Shown: piece after piece, positions 19,501-27,271 of the stretch | Numbering within the stretch: position 1 is the stretch's first letter | Layout of the letters: each line of letters starts with the position of its first letter | Source: JAJFKX01 sp965230265 | Lineage (GTDB): Bacteria; Pseudomonadota; Gammaproteobacteria; Xanthomonadales; Wenzhouxiangellaceae | Direction: 5' to 3' | DNA: 64,000 nt | NCBI GenBank assembly: GCA_965230265.1 | Contig: OZ245999.1 | Location: 1,178,001-1,242,000, forward strand | Program-made: the position numbers and the translations under genes | The notes under the pieces: model-generated | Databases searched by the model: none | The model's input: only the letters and a program-made list of their open reading frames with translations | What the model was told of the DNA's origin: nothing

Positions 19501-19632
19501 AGCCTGGTATTTTTGCCCACCATTTATAACTGGCTGGATTATTTAAGACATGTCCCCAGGCGTTTATTCACCTGGGTATGGCGGCAATTGCAGAAACTGG
19601 TTCCACGGCGCTGGCGGGCAGCCCCGAATTAA
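16552..19632 (+). CDS. RND efflux permease, second of two
   Basis: A 1026-residue RND permease, clearly diverged from its upstream partner. The N-terminal RRPVTTIMIFLSMVVVG and the TM4 site MLVDNAVVVSES are visible, again with an Asp-Asn pair (398-399) in place of the usual Asp-Asp. The second half has the family block VVVNNGIVLIDHINHLRADG and the end RLRPILMTVGTTVLGLLPL. It ends with a short basic cytoplasmic tail. No outer-membrane channel gene follows, so the complex probably borrows a TolC-type channel encoded elsewhere. Confidence 0.94.
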   Translation: MSSPAEFAIRRPVTTIMIFLSMVVVGIISGRLLPLEYFPELDVPFVMVQIPYAGSTPDEVEREITRPVEEVLTTISGVKELNTTSNANQASFFMEMDWGSDVAIKAMEARERVEAIRDQLPADIRRINVFKFNTADNAVLTLRISSERDLSNAYDMIQRNLIRPLERLPGVARVDLQGLEPKEIRIELIADRVIAHNIDLNQLQGQLQNVNFAASAGLISEDNLRYRVAPHGEFTSVDQFRDMVIADNGLRLSDIADVTYTSARRNYARHLDRSYAIGVSIFKENGANLVEVGRRVLEEVNRIGETPEMRGIKLFFLEDQGAGVVSSLTELRNAGLLGALLALFVLYFFLRNLPMTLMVALAVPVSITITLAVMYFIGISLNILSMMGLMLAVGMLVDNAVVVSESIATEREKTPDEVLPATVRGVRAVALAVAAGTVTSAAVFLPNIFGEQNQISIFMSHVAVAIVVSLAISLAMAQTVIPLLASRLKPRAQKPSPLLDRLRRWYVRVLKWTLVHRWKTGVLILLTFLSIGIPVTVVESDMFPASQTRSLFMQYNLDAHYPLPKIKESVDRIEEYLYANQERFEIRAVYSYYDETGVAQSSVLLTDDDEAKRASTEIADEIMQGMPKIAIGKPSFDQNRSGSSQGVNVTLQGDSNITLRTLADDVVRLLSSVEGLESVRVPSNPGEREVQVRVDRERARQLGFSTQEVAGAIAIALRGSDLREYKGEFGEVPVKLQFRDADKRDPSALNDLTLRNQNGERVPLMAMVDVIERPGPMEIQRLNRETSVTIQANLDDITMERARELITEKMELMTLPNGYGWRLGRGFTQEDTTGQKMLINILLAMCLIYIILAALFESLLYPATMIVSILFSVVGVYWFFMLTGTTFSFMAMIGILILIGVVVNNGIVLIDHINHLRADGLPRNEAVAQAGRDRLRPILMTVGTTVLGLLPLCFGTTQIGGDGPPYFPMARAIVGGLLFSTVVSLVFLPTIYNWLDYLRHVPRRLFTWVWRQLQKLVPRRWRAAPN

Positions 19633-19766
19633 TACGGCAATGTCGATATGAGTGCGCCTTATGCTTTGATGCCTGGCGGCTAGTCATCAGTGCTTTGGCA
19701 GCGGCATAGTTTCTTGAAACCCAATGCTACACGTATAATTCCTGATAGCTTCAGGCATTGGCTATT

Positions 19767-20615
19767 ATGCGTACGATAAAACCACTGATCATTGCGGGAT
19801 TGATACTGTTTTTGAACCCCACCGTGCTGGCGCAAACCAACCGGGTTTTGCTGGTTGGGGACAGCTGGGCGGATCAGCAATGGGGTGACCAGACCCATGC
19901 AACAGTTTTGCTGGCCAATGGTTTTGATCAGTATGCTGTAGTGGGTGGCTCAACCACTATCAGCGGCTCCACAGCGGCAGAGTGGACCGCACCGGCTATG
20001 TTGCAGCTGATTGCAGACGCATTAAATGCCAATCCAAGCATTGATACCGTACAGCTGACTATCGGTGGTAACGATTTTCTGGATAGTTGGCGAGCAGACT
20101 TTACTGCCCAACAAACATTGGCGTTGCAGCAGCAAATTAATACTGATCTACAGGTCATTATTGATTTTATTCTGCAGCAGGATCCCAATATTGAGGTGAT
20201 CCTGAGTTTTTATGACTACCCTAATTTTGTGGATACTCTCACCGGGATTCCAGCCATTTTTTGCTTGCCTCTGTGGCTATCTATGGCCCAGCCATCGCCA
20301 TTTGAGTTAAATTCAGCCGCTGTTGAATTTGAGCGTTTTTATGCCGATGCTGCTGCCATACAACCCAGAGTGCAGCATGTCAGTCATGTTGGCTTAATGC
20401 AATTTAATTTCGGTTTTCCGGATGAGGGGATTCTGCCTGGCGATATTCCATTGCCTGGTGATTTGAACCGTCCCAGCCCAATAGAGGCCATGCGTTTGGG
20501 GCTGGATTGTTTTCACCTTGAACCCGAAGGTTACGATATTTTGATTCAGAATTTATTCGAGCAATATCTGATGAACAGACTGGATACGGTTCTAAAGGCT
20601 TCCTTTGAAGGTTGA
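19767..20615 (+). CDS. exported SGNH-family hydrolase
   Basis: An exported protein of about 282 residues with a signal peptide (IIAGLILFLNPTVLAQ). Block I is VGDSW (nucleophile Ser about residue 33) in place of the common GDSL, block III is TIGGNDFLD (Gly-Asn oxyanion), and the C-terminal LDCFHLEPEGYDIL supplies the Asp-x-x-His dyad. This is a full SGNH set, so an esterase or lipase of unknown substrate is expected in the periplasm or outside. An upstream TTG at 19758 is possible, but the ATG with AGG 11 nt ahead is preferred. Confidence 0.85.
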   Translation: MRTIKPLIIAGLILFLNPTVLAQTNRVLLVGDSWADQQWGDQTHATVLLANGFDQYAVVGGSTTISGSTAAEWTAPAMLQLIADALNANPSIDTVQLTIGGNDFLDSWRADFTAQQTLALQQQINTDLQVIIDFILQQDPNIEVILSFYDYPNFVDTLTGIPAIFCLPLWLSMAQPSPFELNSAAVEFERFYADAAAIQPRVQHVSHVGLMQFNFGFPDEGILPGDIPLPGDLNRPSPIEAMRLGLDCFHLEPEGYDILIQNLFEQYLMNRLDTVLKASFEG

Positions 20616-20652
20616 TCGTGTGTGGTTAATCTTTTGCTGTTGATACCAATGA

Positions 20653-21177
20653 TTAATTGGATTCTGGCCGGTCCTCTATCACAGAAATATTCAGGTTCAA
20701 ATCAGACAGTTCGGGATAGTATTTCTTCAATACCTCTTGTAGGTTCTCTAAATTAGGTTCAACGCGGTAGGAAATTTGATCGTGTCGTCCCTCAACACGT
20801 CCGACGACAACATCGCCAAAATAGTTAATTGCGCCCGCTTCTATAATAAACGGAATATTCTTCCTATTGTTTCGGTTTTTAGGTTGATATAACTGGCCAT
20901 TGACCTGGTAACTGCCCAAAAAATATTCACCTGCCGGTAATTGAACCATTGCAAATGAGCGACCATAGGGTAAGCCTGGCGAGCGATACGAATTAACACC
21001 TGAATCAAACTCGAGTTCAAGCACTGCCACCGGAGATTCGGTGGGTAAGGCCAGCCAGCCATTGCCTTGCTCTAGCTGTTTATCCTGGTGGGTATATAAC
21101 GGCAACGTAGAGGTGCACGCTGTCAGCCATAACAAGCTGATCGTTACAATGATCCATGGACCATATTTTTTGAGCAT
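20653..21177 (-). CDS. lipoprotein of unknown function
   Basis: Starting at the ATG preceded by GGAG, the product is about 174 residues beginning MLKKYGPWIIVTISLLWL and ending its signal with LTACTST, a good lipobox. The mature part contains AVLELEFDSGVNSYRSPGLP, then MVQLPAGEYFLGSYQVNG, and an all-beta look resembling DUF2846-type or carboxypeptidase-like small domains, but I do not recognise it firmly. It ends tail to tail with the SGNH gene (37 bp apart). Confidence 0.75.
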   Translation of the reverse strand: MLKKYGPWIIVTISLLWLTACTSTLPLYTHQDKQLEQGNGWLALPTESPVAVLELEFDSGVNSYRSPGLPYGRSFAMVQLPAGEYFLGSYQVNGQLYQPKNRNNRKNIPFIIEAGAINYFGDVVVGRVEGRHDQISYRVEPNLENLQEVLKKYYPELSDLNLNISVIEDRPESN

Positions 21178-21439
21178 GGAGCTTCTCCCTGTTTGGTTGG
21201 TGGCAGAACTGGAGGCTAAACCAATACCGCTGTAGTGCACAGTGAAGTAATATAATCTTTGATGGTGAGTTTTGGAATGTCTTAATTTTCCATCTACACG
21301 ATTTATTCGGTTTAATGGATCTTTATGGTCAATAAAGGCAAGCCACAGTGGGGTTTGTTAGCCAATCATTGACATTCTATGAAGACTAAATCAGGATAAC
21401 CACCTTAAACGATTAAACCCCACAGGAAATCAAAAGCTT

Positions 21440-22954
21440 ATGTGTCAACCAATGCAGTTGAAAGCAAGCATGGTGGTGTTCGGATTGGTCGGGTTAATGG
21501 CCTGCGGTTCGGTGATGGCTGCTGAGCTACAAACACAAAAAATAGCACCGTGGGTCATACAAAAATTAAATACCGATCAGTCGGTCGAAGTGATGGTGCG
21601 AATGCGGCAGCAGGCGGATCTAAGTCTGCAACCCAGGGCGGCTTCCCGGGTAACCCGTATCAATATGGCAGTACAAACGCTGCGTAGCACTGCAGCTGAA
21701 TCCCAGCGCGCGGTGCTGGGTTATTTGCAAAGCGAAGGTGTGGAGCATCGCAGTTTCTGGATTAATAACAGCCTATGGGTGCGTGGTTCACAGGCAGTGA
21801 TTGCCACACTGAGCCAGCGTGCAGATGTGGCTTATATTCATGCCAACCCGTCTGTCAAAGCGGATATTCCTGAGGTTCAACAGGCAGGTGCTCAGGTGTT
21901 TGGCGCGGGTATCGAAGCCAGCCTGGAGTTGGTGGGAGCACCGGATGTGTGGATGAATGGCAATACCGGTGAGCAGATTGTGATTGGTGGCGAAGATACC
22001 GGTTATCAATGGGATCACCCGGCGTTGATTAATAGTTATCGGGGCTGGGATGGGGCGCAGGCGGATCATAACTATAACTGGCACGACTCAATTCATAGCG
22101 GTGGTGGCAGTTGCGGTGCCGATTCGCCGTTCCCTTGTGACGATCATAACCATGGTACGCATACCATGGGTACCATGGTTGGCGATGATGGTGGTACCAA
22201 TCGAATCGGCATGGCACCGGGCGCGCGCTGGATCGGTTGCCGCAATATGGATCGCGGCAATGGTACACCGGCCACCTATACCGAGTGTTTTCAGTGGTTT
22301 ATGGCACCAACCGATTTGAATAACCAAAACCCGAACCCGGCAATGGCTCCGCATGTAATTAATAATTCCTGGGGCTGTCCGCCATCGGAAGGTTGTACCG
22401 ATCCACAGGTGATGCAAACCGTGGTCGAGAATGTTCGTGCCGCGGGCATTATGGTGGTGGTTTCTGCGGGTAATTCTGGCAGCAGCTGTGGCAGTGTCAG
22501 TTCGCCAGCGGCGATTTACGATGCATCATTTACCGTGGCCAATACCACCATTAACGATACGATTGCCGGCAGCAGTAGCCGCGGCCCAGTGACAGTTGAT
22601 GGCTCCAATCGCCCCAAACCGGATATTTCTGCACCAGGCACCAGTATTCGTTCATCCATTCGTAATAATGGCTATGCAGTATTCAGCGGCACCAGTATGG
22701 CGGGCCCGCATGTAGCAGGGCATATGGCATTGCTGATGGCGGCTGACCCCACTTTGATTGGCAATATTGATGCGTTGGAAAGAATCACCCGTGATACGGC
22801 ATTGGTGTTAACCAGCAGTCAAAATTGCGGTGGCACTGCAGGTGTATCCCCCAATAATGTTTTCGGTTACGGTCGTATCCAGAGCAATGTCGCTGTCAAT
22901 AGCCTGTTTAGCGAAGAGTTTCTGATTGACGGTTTTGAGGTGCTGGCTTTTTAG
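21440..22954 (+). CDS. exported subtilisin-like S8 serine peptidase
   Basis: A secreted protease of 504 residues. A signal peptide (about residues 5-28, ending SVMAAE) is followed by an inhibitor-I9-like propeptide to about residue 140, then the S8 catalytic domain with Asp186 in GGEDTGYQWDH, His238 in NHGTHTMGTM, the oxyanion Asn345 in VVSAGNSG, and Ser419 in SGTSMAGPHVAGH. Several Cys pairs suggest disulfides. The final residues read LIDGFEVLAF, a DGFE ending also seen on secreted proteins of Wenzhouxiangella- and Lysobacter-like bacteria as I recall them. An AGGAA lies about 12 nt before the ATG; a second ATG 12 nt downstream is possible. Confidence 0.94.
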   Translation: MCQPMQLKASMVVFGLVGLMACGSVMAAELQTQKIAPWVIQKLNTDQSVEVMVRMRQQADLSLQPRAASRVTRINMAVQTLRSTAAESQRAVLGYLQSEGVEHRSFWINNSLWVRGSQAVIATLSQRADVAYIHANPSVKADIPEVQQAGAQVFGAGIEASLELVGAPDVWMNGNTGEQIVIGGEDTGYQWDHPALINSYRGWDGAQADHNYNWHDSIHSGGGSCGADSPFPCDDHNHGTHTMGTMVGDDGGTNRIGMAPGARWIGCRNMDRGNGTPATYTECFQWFMAPTDLNNQNPNPAMAPHVINNSWGCPPSEGCTDPQVMQTVVENVRAAGIMVVVSAGNSGSSCGSVSSPAAIYDASFTVANTTINDTIAGSSSRGPVTVDGSNRPKPDISAPGTSIRSSIRNNGYAVFSGTSMAGPHVAGHMALLMAADPTLIGNIDALERITRDTALVLTSSQNCGGTAGVSPNNVFGYGRIQSNVAVNSLFSEEFLIDGFEVLAF

Positions 22955-23015
22955 TCAGCTCAAGGCTTTAATTGACACTGTTGGCTATCTCAAAGTCATC
23001 GAAGTCTATGCAAAT

Positions 23016-24590
23016 CTAGGTTTTCTCAGAATGATGATTTTGCTCTGACTGATACTCTATTGTTATTTCAAGGACTTCATGACGTATGTTTAAATCGGTG
23101 ATAATGGCAGCAAAGTCGCTGTCTTTAAGCCCTGACTGCATGTCTTTTTCAACTTTGTCATAGTCAAATCCTGGTAACTGATCAATATGCTTAATGGAGT
23201 CTAGGTATTGATTGCTTCGATTTTCTTGTTGAGTTTTTTTGTTTACATCCTGTTGCAATAATTCACTTTCAAGTTTGATCTTTTTGGTTTCAGCTGAAAT
23301 TTTTTTAATTTCCATACTATCTTTGGTTAAAACCAAAGCTGCTTTAGTGAAGACATATATTAATCCAGCAAAAACAAAAATTTCAGAAAGTGCACCGGAT
23401 ATGACCTCGACCAAGCTACCATGCGTTATGCTTTCAACTTTAATTTGATCTTGTTTGCAAGATAAACAAGAAGCCCTGTAAAGTGAGCGATTTATTTCGT
23501 AGACGGATTTAAATCCAGGTTCGCCCGTCTGGAAAAATTTAATAGAAACGGATGCTTTGTTATGGTTAAGCTTGCTGCTATTGTTTGATAGCTGAAGCAG
23601 GTGCTCCCTGATTTCATCAGGTAAGTGGGTATACTGATTGATTATGCTTCCTGCCATTTGAAGATTATTGGTGTTAACGGCAATCAGGTATAGGTCATTG
23701 TAGTGATTTAATACGGTTTCTTTTAGTAACCTAATATTGTTAATATTTCCGTATTCAGAAATAAAATAATTCAGTTCTGACAAGTAGTTTGGGTGTTTTA
23801 ATTTGGTCAATTCGGTTATAGATTTGTTGATGAAATCTATTTTCATTTCACTGTCAAAGTTATTAAAAAAGTCGCTCAAGTATTGCTTTAATTCCTCCTC
23901 CATTTTGCAATTATAAAAATCGCATGCAATGGGTGGTCCGGTATCCCGAAAATCAGTATCCACGTTGATAAACTTGCTGTCCCTTAGTGAACAGCGAGAG
24001 AAAGATGTTTTTAAGAACTCTACATATTTAAATATAACTGAATCTAAATTGGAGTCATTAAAGCAACACCGAGTAAATATAGACTGTTTAAATTTTGTAT
24101 CTTTTGTCGACCTTATTTCGAATAAGTCAAAATTGGATAATTTGCACGTATCAAATGAGCAGTTATTGATAAAGCTATTATCAGCAATTTGCGTGTTGAT
24201 GATTTCGCAGTTTTCGAATGTGCAATTATCCATATTACAATCGAACAGATCAGCTTCATCGAACACGGTTTCGTTAAACTTGCATCGAATGAAATTGGTA
24301 TCATACAGCTCAATATTAAGTAGCCGACAATTATCAAAAATGCAATCTTGTAAGGTGATGTTTCTAAACTCACAGTCATTGATTTCGCAGTCTGTGAAAC
24401 ACTTCCCGCTGATTATAATGGCGTCTTTTATCTCAACTTCTGAGATATAAGCGTTATGCATGTTTTTTACATCAGCTGTTGAAAACTGAAGCACTTTAGA
24501 AAGCCATGCATTGTTCTCGGTATGTTCTCCGCAGAATTCAGAACAGCTTATTCTTCGTTTAGGACATTCTTGATGGCAGCAGTATTCCAT
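23016..24590 (-). CDS. pentapeptide-repeat membrane protein with Cys-rich N-terminus
   Basis: A 524-residue AT-rich gene unlike its neighbours. In order: residues 1-25 carry Cys4, Cys5, Cys9, Cys16, Cys20 and His23, a spacing suggesting a small zinc-binding domain; residues about 50-225 are pentapeptide-like repeats (FTDCEINDCEFRNITLQDC style, unusually rich in Cys at the fourth or fifth position), predicted to form a right-handed beta-helix; then a helical region to about 370; a CLSCKQ pair; a hydrophobic stretch at about 395-421; and a Lys/Glu/Gln coiled coil to about 460. The role is unknown. It stands alone, with no partner gene codirectional within 100 bp except the DUF3465 gene upstream region, and may be laterally acquired. 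Confidence 0.85.
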   Translation of the reverse strand: MEYCCHQECPKRRISCSEFCGEHTENNAWLSKVLQFSTADVKNMHNAYISEVEIKDAIIISGKCFTDCEINDCEFRNITLQDCIFDNCRLLNIELYDTNFIRCKFNETVFDEADLFDCNMDNCTFENCEIINTQIADNSFINNCSFDTCKLSNFDLFEIRSTKDTKFKQSIFTRCCFNDSNLDSVIFKYVEFLKTSFSRCSLRDSKFINVDTDFRDTGPPIACDFYNCKMEEELKQYLSDFFNNFDSEMKIDFINKSITELTKLKHPNYLSELNYFISEYGNINNIRLLKETVLNHYNDLYLIAVNTNNLQMAGSIINQYTHLPDEIREHLLQLSNNSSKLNHNKASVSIKFFQTGEPGFKSVYEINRSLYRASCLSCKQDQIKVESITHGSLVEVISGALSEIFVFAGLIYVFTKAALVLTKDSMEIKKISAETKKIKLESELLQQDVNKKTQQENRSNQYLDSIKHIDQLPGFDYDKVEKDMQSGLKDSDFAAIITDLNIRHEVLEITIEYQSEQNHHSEKT

Positions 24591-24699
24591 TTTGCTTCTT
24601 TTCCCTGGTCTTGTGATTAAAGCGGGGCACTAGAAAAATTATTGTAGATAGATGAGTTTGATCTTATCTGTTTAAACCAAGAATCGCCAAGCCTCGGTG

Positions 24700-25152
24700 C
24701 TATTGATATATACGTCCGGCATGTTTAATCCATCCGTCCGGGTGGGAGCCGCGCGGGTCATCATGCGTCCAATGAATGACGCCGCCACGATCATTCCATT
24801 CGTATTCTCCATAAAACGAGACATTGTCCCCTTTGGTCAGTGATGTGATTTTGGGTGCCAGGTCAATATTGTGAGCAATCATGATGGTCTGGCCGGAAGC
24901 CAGCTCGACGATAAACCGTTGATGGCGGCTACCTTGCAGGTCATCAGGTAATACGGCGACCACTGTGCCTGAACCCTCCAATTGAATATCGCTGGTCCAG
25001 TTTTGATAGGCATCTGCAAAGGCTTGATCAGAGTTTGGGCCACTGGGGATAAACCCGTTGATCAGATCACTGTCTTTTTGGCTATAACCCAGTACTACCG
25101 CAACAGCCAGTGCGATAATCGTTAAAAGTTTACTTGTTGCTGGCTTTTTCAT
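24700..25152 (-). CDS. exported DUF3465-family protein
   Basis: From the ATG at 25152 the protein has about 150 residues with an N-terminal hydrophobic segment (KLLTIIALAVAVVLGY) acting as signal peptide or anchor. The mature part carries GSGTVVAVLPDDLQGSRHQRF, IMIAHNIDLAPKI and VSFYGEYEWNDRGGVIHWTHDD, the recognisable DUF3465 pattern of an OB-like small domain. Function unknown. Earlier in-frame ATGs at 25164, 25176 and 25194 give less plausible signal sequences. Confidence 0.85.
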   Translation of the reverse strand: MKKPATSKLLTIIALAVAVVLGYSQKDSDLINGFIPSGPNSDQAFADAYQNWTSDIQLEGSGTVVAVLPDDLQGSRHQRFIVELASGQTIMIAHNIDLAPKITSLTKGDNVSFYGEYEWNDRGGVIHWTHDDPRGSHPDGWIKHAGRIYQ

Positions 25153-25233
25153 GGATGAACTCATCGGGTTGATCATTGAAAGGGCTATTATCATTAATCA
25201 TGTTGCTGGTTGCCAAGTGATCGGCGATAACTA

Positions 25234-27081
25234 TCAACGGTAGCCGCGTGCCTGCAATGAGAATAAATGCGCATAGTGTCCCTGTTTGCTCATTAATTGA
25301 TCATGGCTGCCATGTTCAATAATCCGGCCATGCTCAATAACCACGATCTGATCAGCCATACGTACCGTAGAAAAGCGGTGCGAGATCAAGATGGCAATAC
25401 GCTGCCGGGTCAGACTGCGGAAGTATTCAAAAATAGTGGCTTCAGCCGCCGCATCCATGGCAGCGGTAGGCTCATCCAGAACCAGTATGTCGGCTTGAGT
25501 GCGCATAAATGAACGGGCCAGGGCGATTTTTTGCCATTGCCCGCCAGATAATTCTCTGCCTTTCATAAACCACTTGCCCAATTGTGTCTGGAAGCCTTCC
25601 GGCAGGCTTTCGATAAAGTCGGTAGCCATGCCTTTATCACTGGCTTCACGCCAGCGCTGCTGGTCTTCAAAATGCCTTACATCACCGGCGCCGACATTTT
25701 CTCCTGCGGTTAACTGATAGCGGGTGAAATCCTGAAAAATCACACCAATACGACGATGCAGTGCTTTTTCATCCCAATCATCCAGGTCACCGCCATCTAG
25801 AAAAATACGCCCGCTGGTTGGCGTATATAATCGCGTCAATAGTTTGATTAATGTGGTTTTGCCGGCGCCATTTTCCCCTACTAGGGCCAGCGATTGACCA
25901 GGGCGAATATGCAGATCGATATTAACCAGGGCAGGGTGTTCGGCATCGGGGTAGTGAAAGCTGACCTGCTCAAAACGGATACCGTCGCCCGGTTCAGGAC
26001 CTGCCAGTAAATGACCAGTGGCAGGTTTTACCGGAGTATCCAGAAACTCGTACAAAGTGGAAAGGTATAGGTTGTCCTCATACATGCCACTGATGGCTGA
26101 CAATATCGCTGACACTGCTGATTGCCCCTGACGAAACAACATCATGTACATGGTCATTTGGCCCAGAGTGATTCGAGCGATGACAGCACTGACTGCGGTC
26201 CAGGCATAAGCGGCATACAATGCGATTGTGCCCAATAAACCCAAGGCAAAGCCCCAGCTGTCGCGGCGCAGCGTCAGTCTGCGGTCGGCGCGATAGAGTT
26301 TATGAAAAATACTGTGGTATCGCTCCAACAGCTTTTGCCCCAAACCGTAGAGTTTGACCTCTTTGGCATGGTCTTCTCTGGCCATAACGGTTTCCAGGTA
26401 CATCTGCATGCGGGTTTCCGGTGAACGCCAGCGGAATAACCGGAAAGCATCGCCAGAGAATTTGGCTTCTGCAAAAAACGCAGGCATGCCTGCCAGCACC
26501 AACACCAATAGTGCCCAGGGCGAGAATTGAACCAATAAGGTGGCATAACTGGCCAGAGAGATAGTGTTTTGAGCCAGACCAAAGGTGCGTGTGACCAATG
26601 ACAGTGGACGACTGGATGCTTCGCGTCGGGCACGCGTGAGCTTGTCATAAAACTCGGAATTTTCGAATTGACGCAGCTCCAGTGTCAATGCTTTATCCAA
26701 GATCATCACATTCACACGCTGCCCTAGTTGGGCCCGCAACAGAGACTGGCAGACGGAAATCCCACGTTGTGCTGCTGCCAGAACCACCACCAGTCCGGCT
26801 TCCAGTCCGACCCACTGCAGCACAGCCTGTAGCTGGGTTTCACCTGTAACATTAAAAATATCTGCTGCTGCCACCACTGAGTCAACTATCAATGCGCCGA
26901 CATAGGCAATGCCGGCCGGCACGATACCGGCCACCAATGTTAAAACAGCGAGGCTGAGGGTTAGGAATCGACTGGTCGTCCAAACCAGCTGCACCGCTCT
27001 GCGGCTGTAGCGGAATACGCTGAAGAAGCCACTGTTGGTTCCAGCATCTGACTTGAGTTTATCGGCAGGAGTATGGGGCAA
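25234..27081 (-). CDS. ABC transporter, fused permease and ATPase
   Basis: A 615-residue half-transporter of the exporter type. About six membrane helices occupy residues 30-330 and the nucleotide-binding domain the last 240: Walker A GENGAGKTTLIKLL, signature LSGGQWQKIALARS, Walker B ILVLDEPTAAMD and the switch His in ISHRFS. The start is a TTG with AGAGA about 8 nt upstream; no ATG or GTG lies between the upstream in-frame stop (27109-27111) and it, so a non-canonical start is needed unless the protein begins far downstream. It probably works as a homodimer; substrate unknown. Confidence 0.92.
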   Translation of the reverse strand: MPHTPADKLKSDAGTNSGFFSVFRYSRRAVQLVWTTSRFLTLSLAVLTLVAGIVPAGIAYVGALIVDSVVAAADIFNVTGETQLQAVLQWVGLEAGLVVVLAAAQRGISVCQSLLRAQLGQRVNVMILDKALTLELRQFENSEFYDKLTRARREASSRPLSLVTRTFGLAQNTISLASYATLLVQFSPWALLVLVLAGMPAFFAEAKFSGDAFRLFRWRSPETRMQMYLETVMAREDHAKEVKLYGLGQKLLERYHSIFHKLYRADRRLTLRRDSWGFALGLLGTIALYAAYAWTAVSAVIARITLGQMTMYMMLFRQGQSAVSAILSAISGMYEDNLYLSTLYEFLDTPVKPATGHLLAGPEPGDGIRFEQVSFHYPDAEHPALVNIDLHIRPGQSLALVGENGAGKTTLIKLLTRLYTPTSGRIFLDGGDLDDWDEKALHRRIGVIFQDFTRYQLTAGENVGAGDVRHFEDQQRWREASDKGMATDFIESLPEGFQTQLGKWFMKGRELSGGQWQKIALARSFMRTQADILVLDEPTAAMDAAAEATIFEYFRSLTRQRIAILISHRFSTVRMADQIVVIEHGRIIEHGSHDQLMSKQGHYAHLFSLQARGYR

Positions 27082-27213
27082 GCAGAAATCTCTTATGTTT
27101 AGACAACATTAATGCTTGTTGTTATAAGCGATTTCAATAGCAGGCTGATCAAAGCTTATCCATTGGTGACACAGCAGCGTTTGGCTGGGTTGAAAAAACA
27201 AACCCAATAGCCA

Positions 27214-27243
27214 AAAAAACCGGGCTGGTAATACCAGCCCGGT
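27214..27243 (-). terminator. Rho-independent terminator of the OmpA-like gene
   Basis: Perfect 10-bp arms (27221-27230 and 27234-27243, CCGGGCTGGT) around a 3-nt loop are followed on the - strand by a run of seven T. It lies about 30 bp after the OmpA-like stop and before the ABC transporter gene, separating the two. Confidence 0.92.
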
Positions 27244-27271
27244 TGCTTGCATTGATCTTACAAAATAAAGC

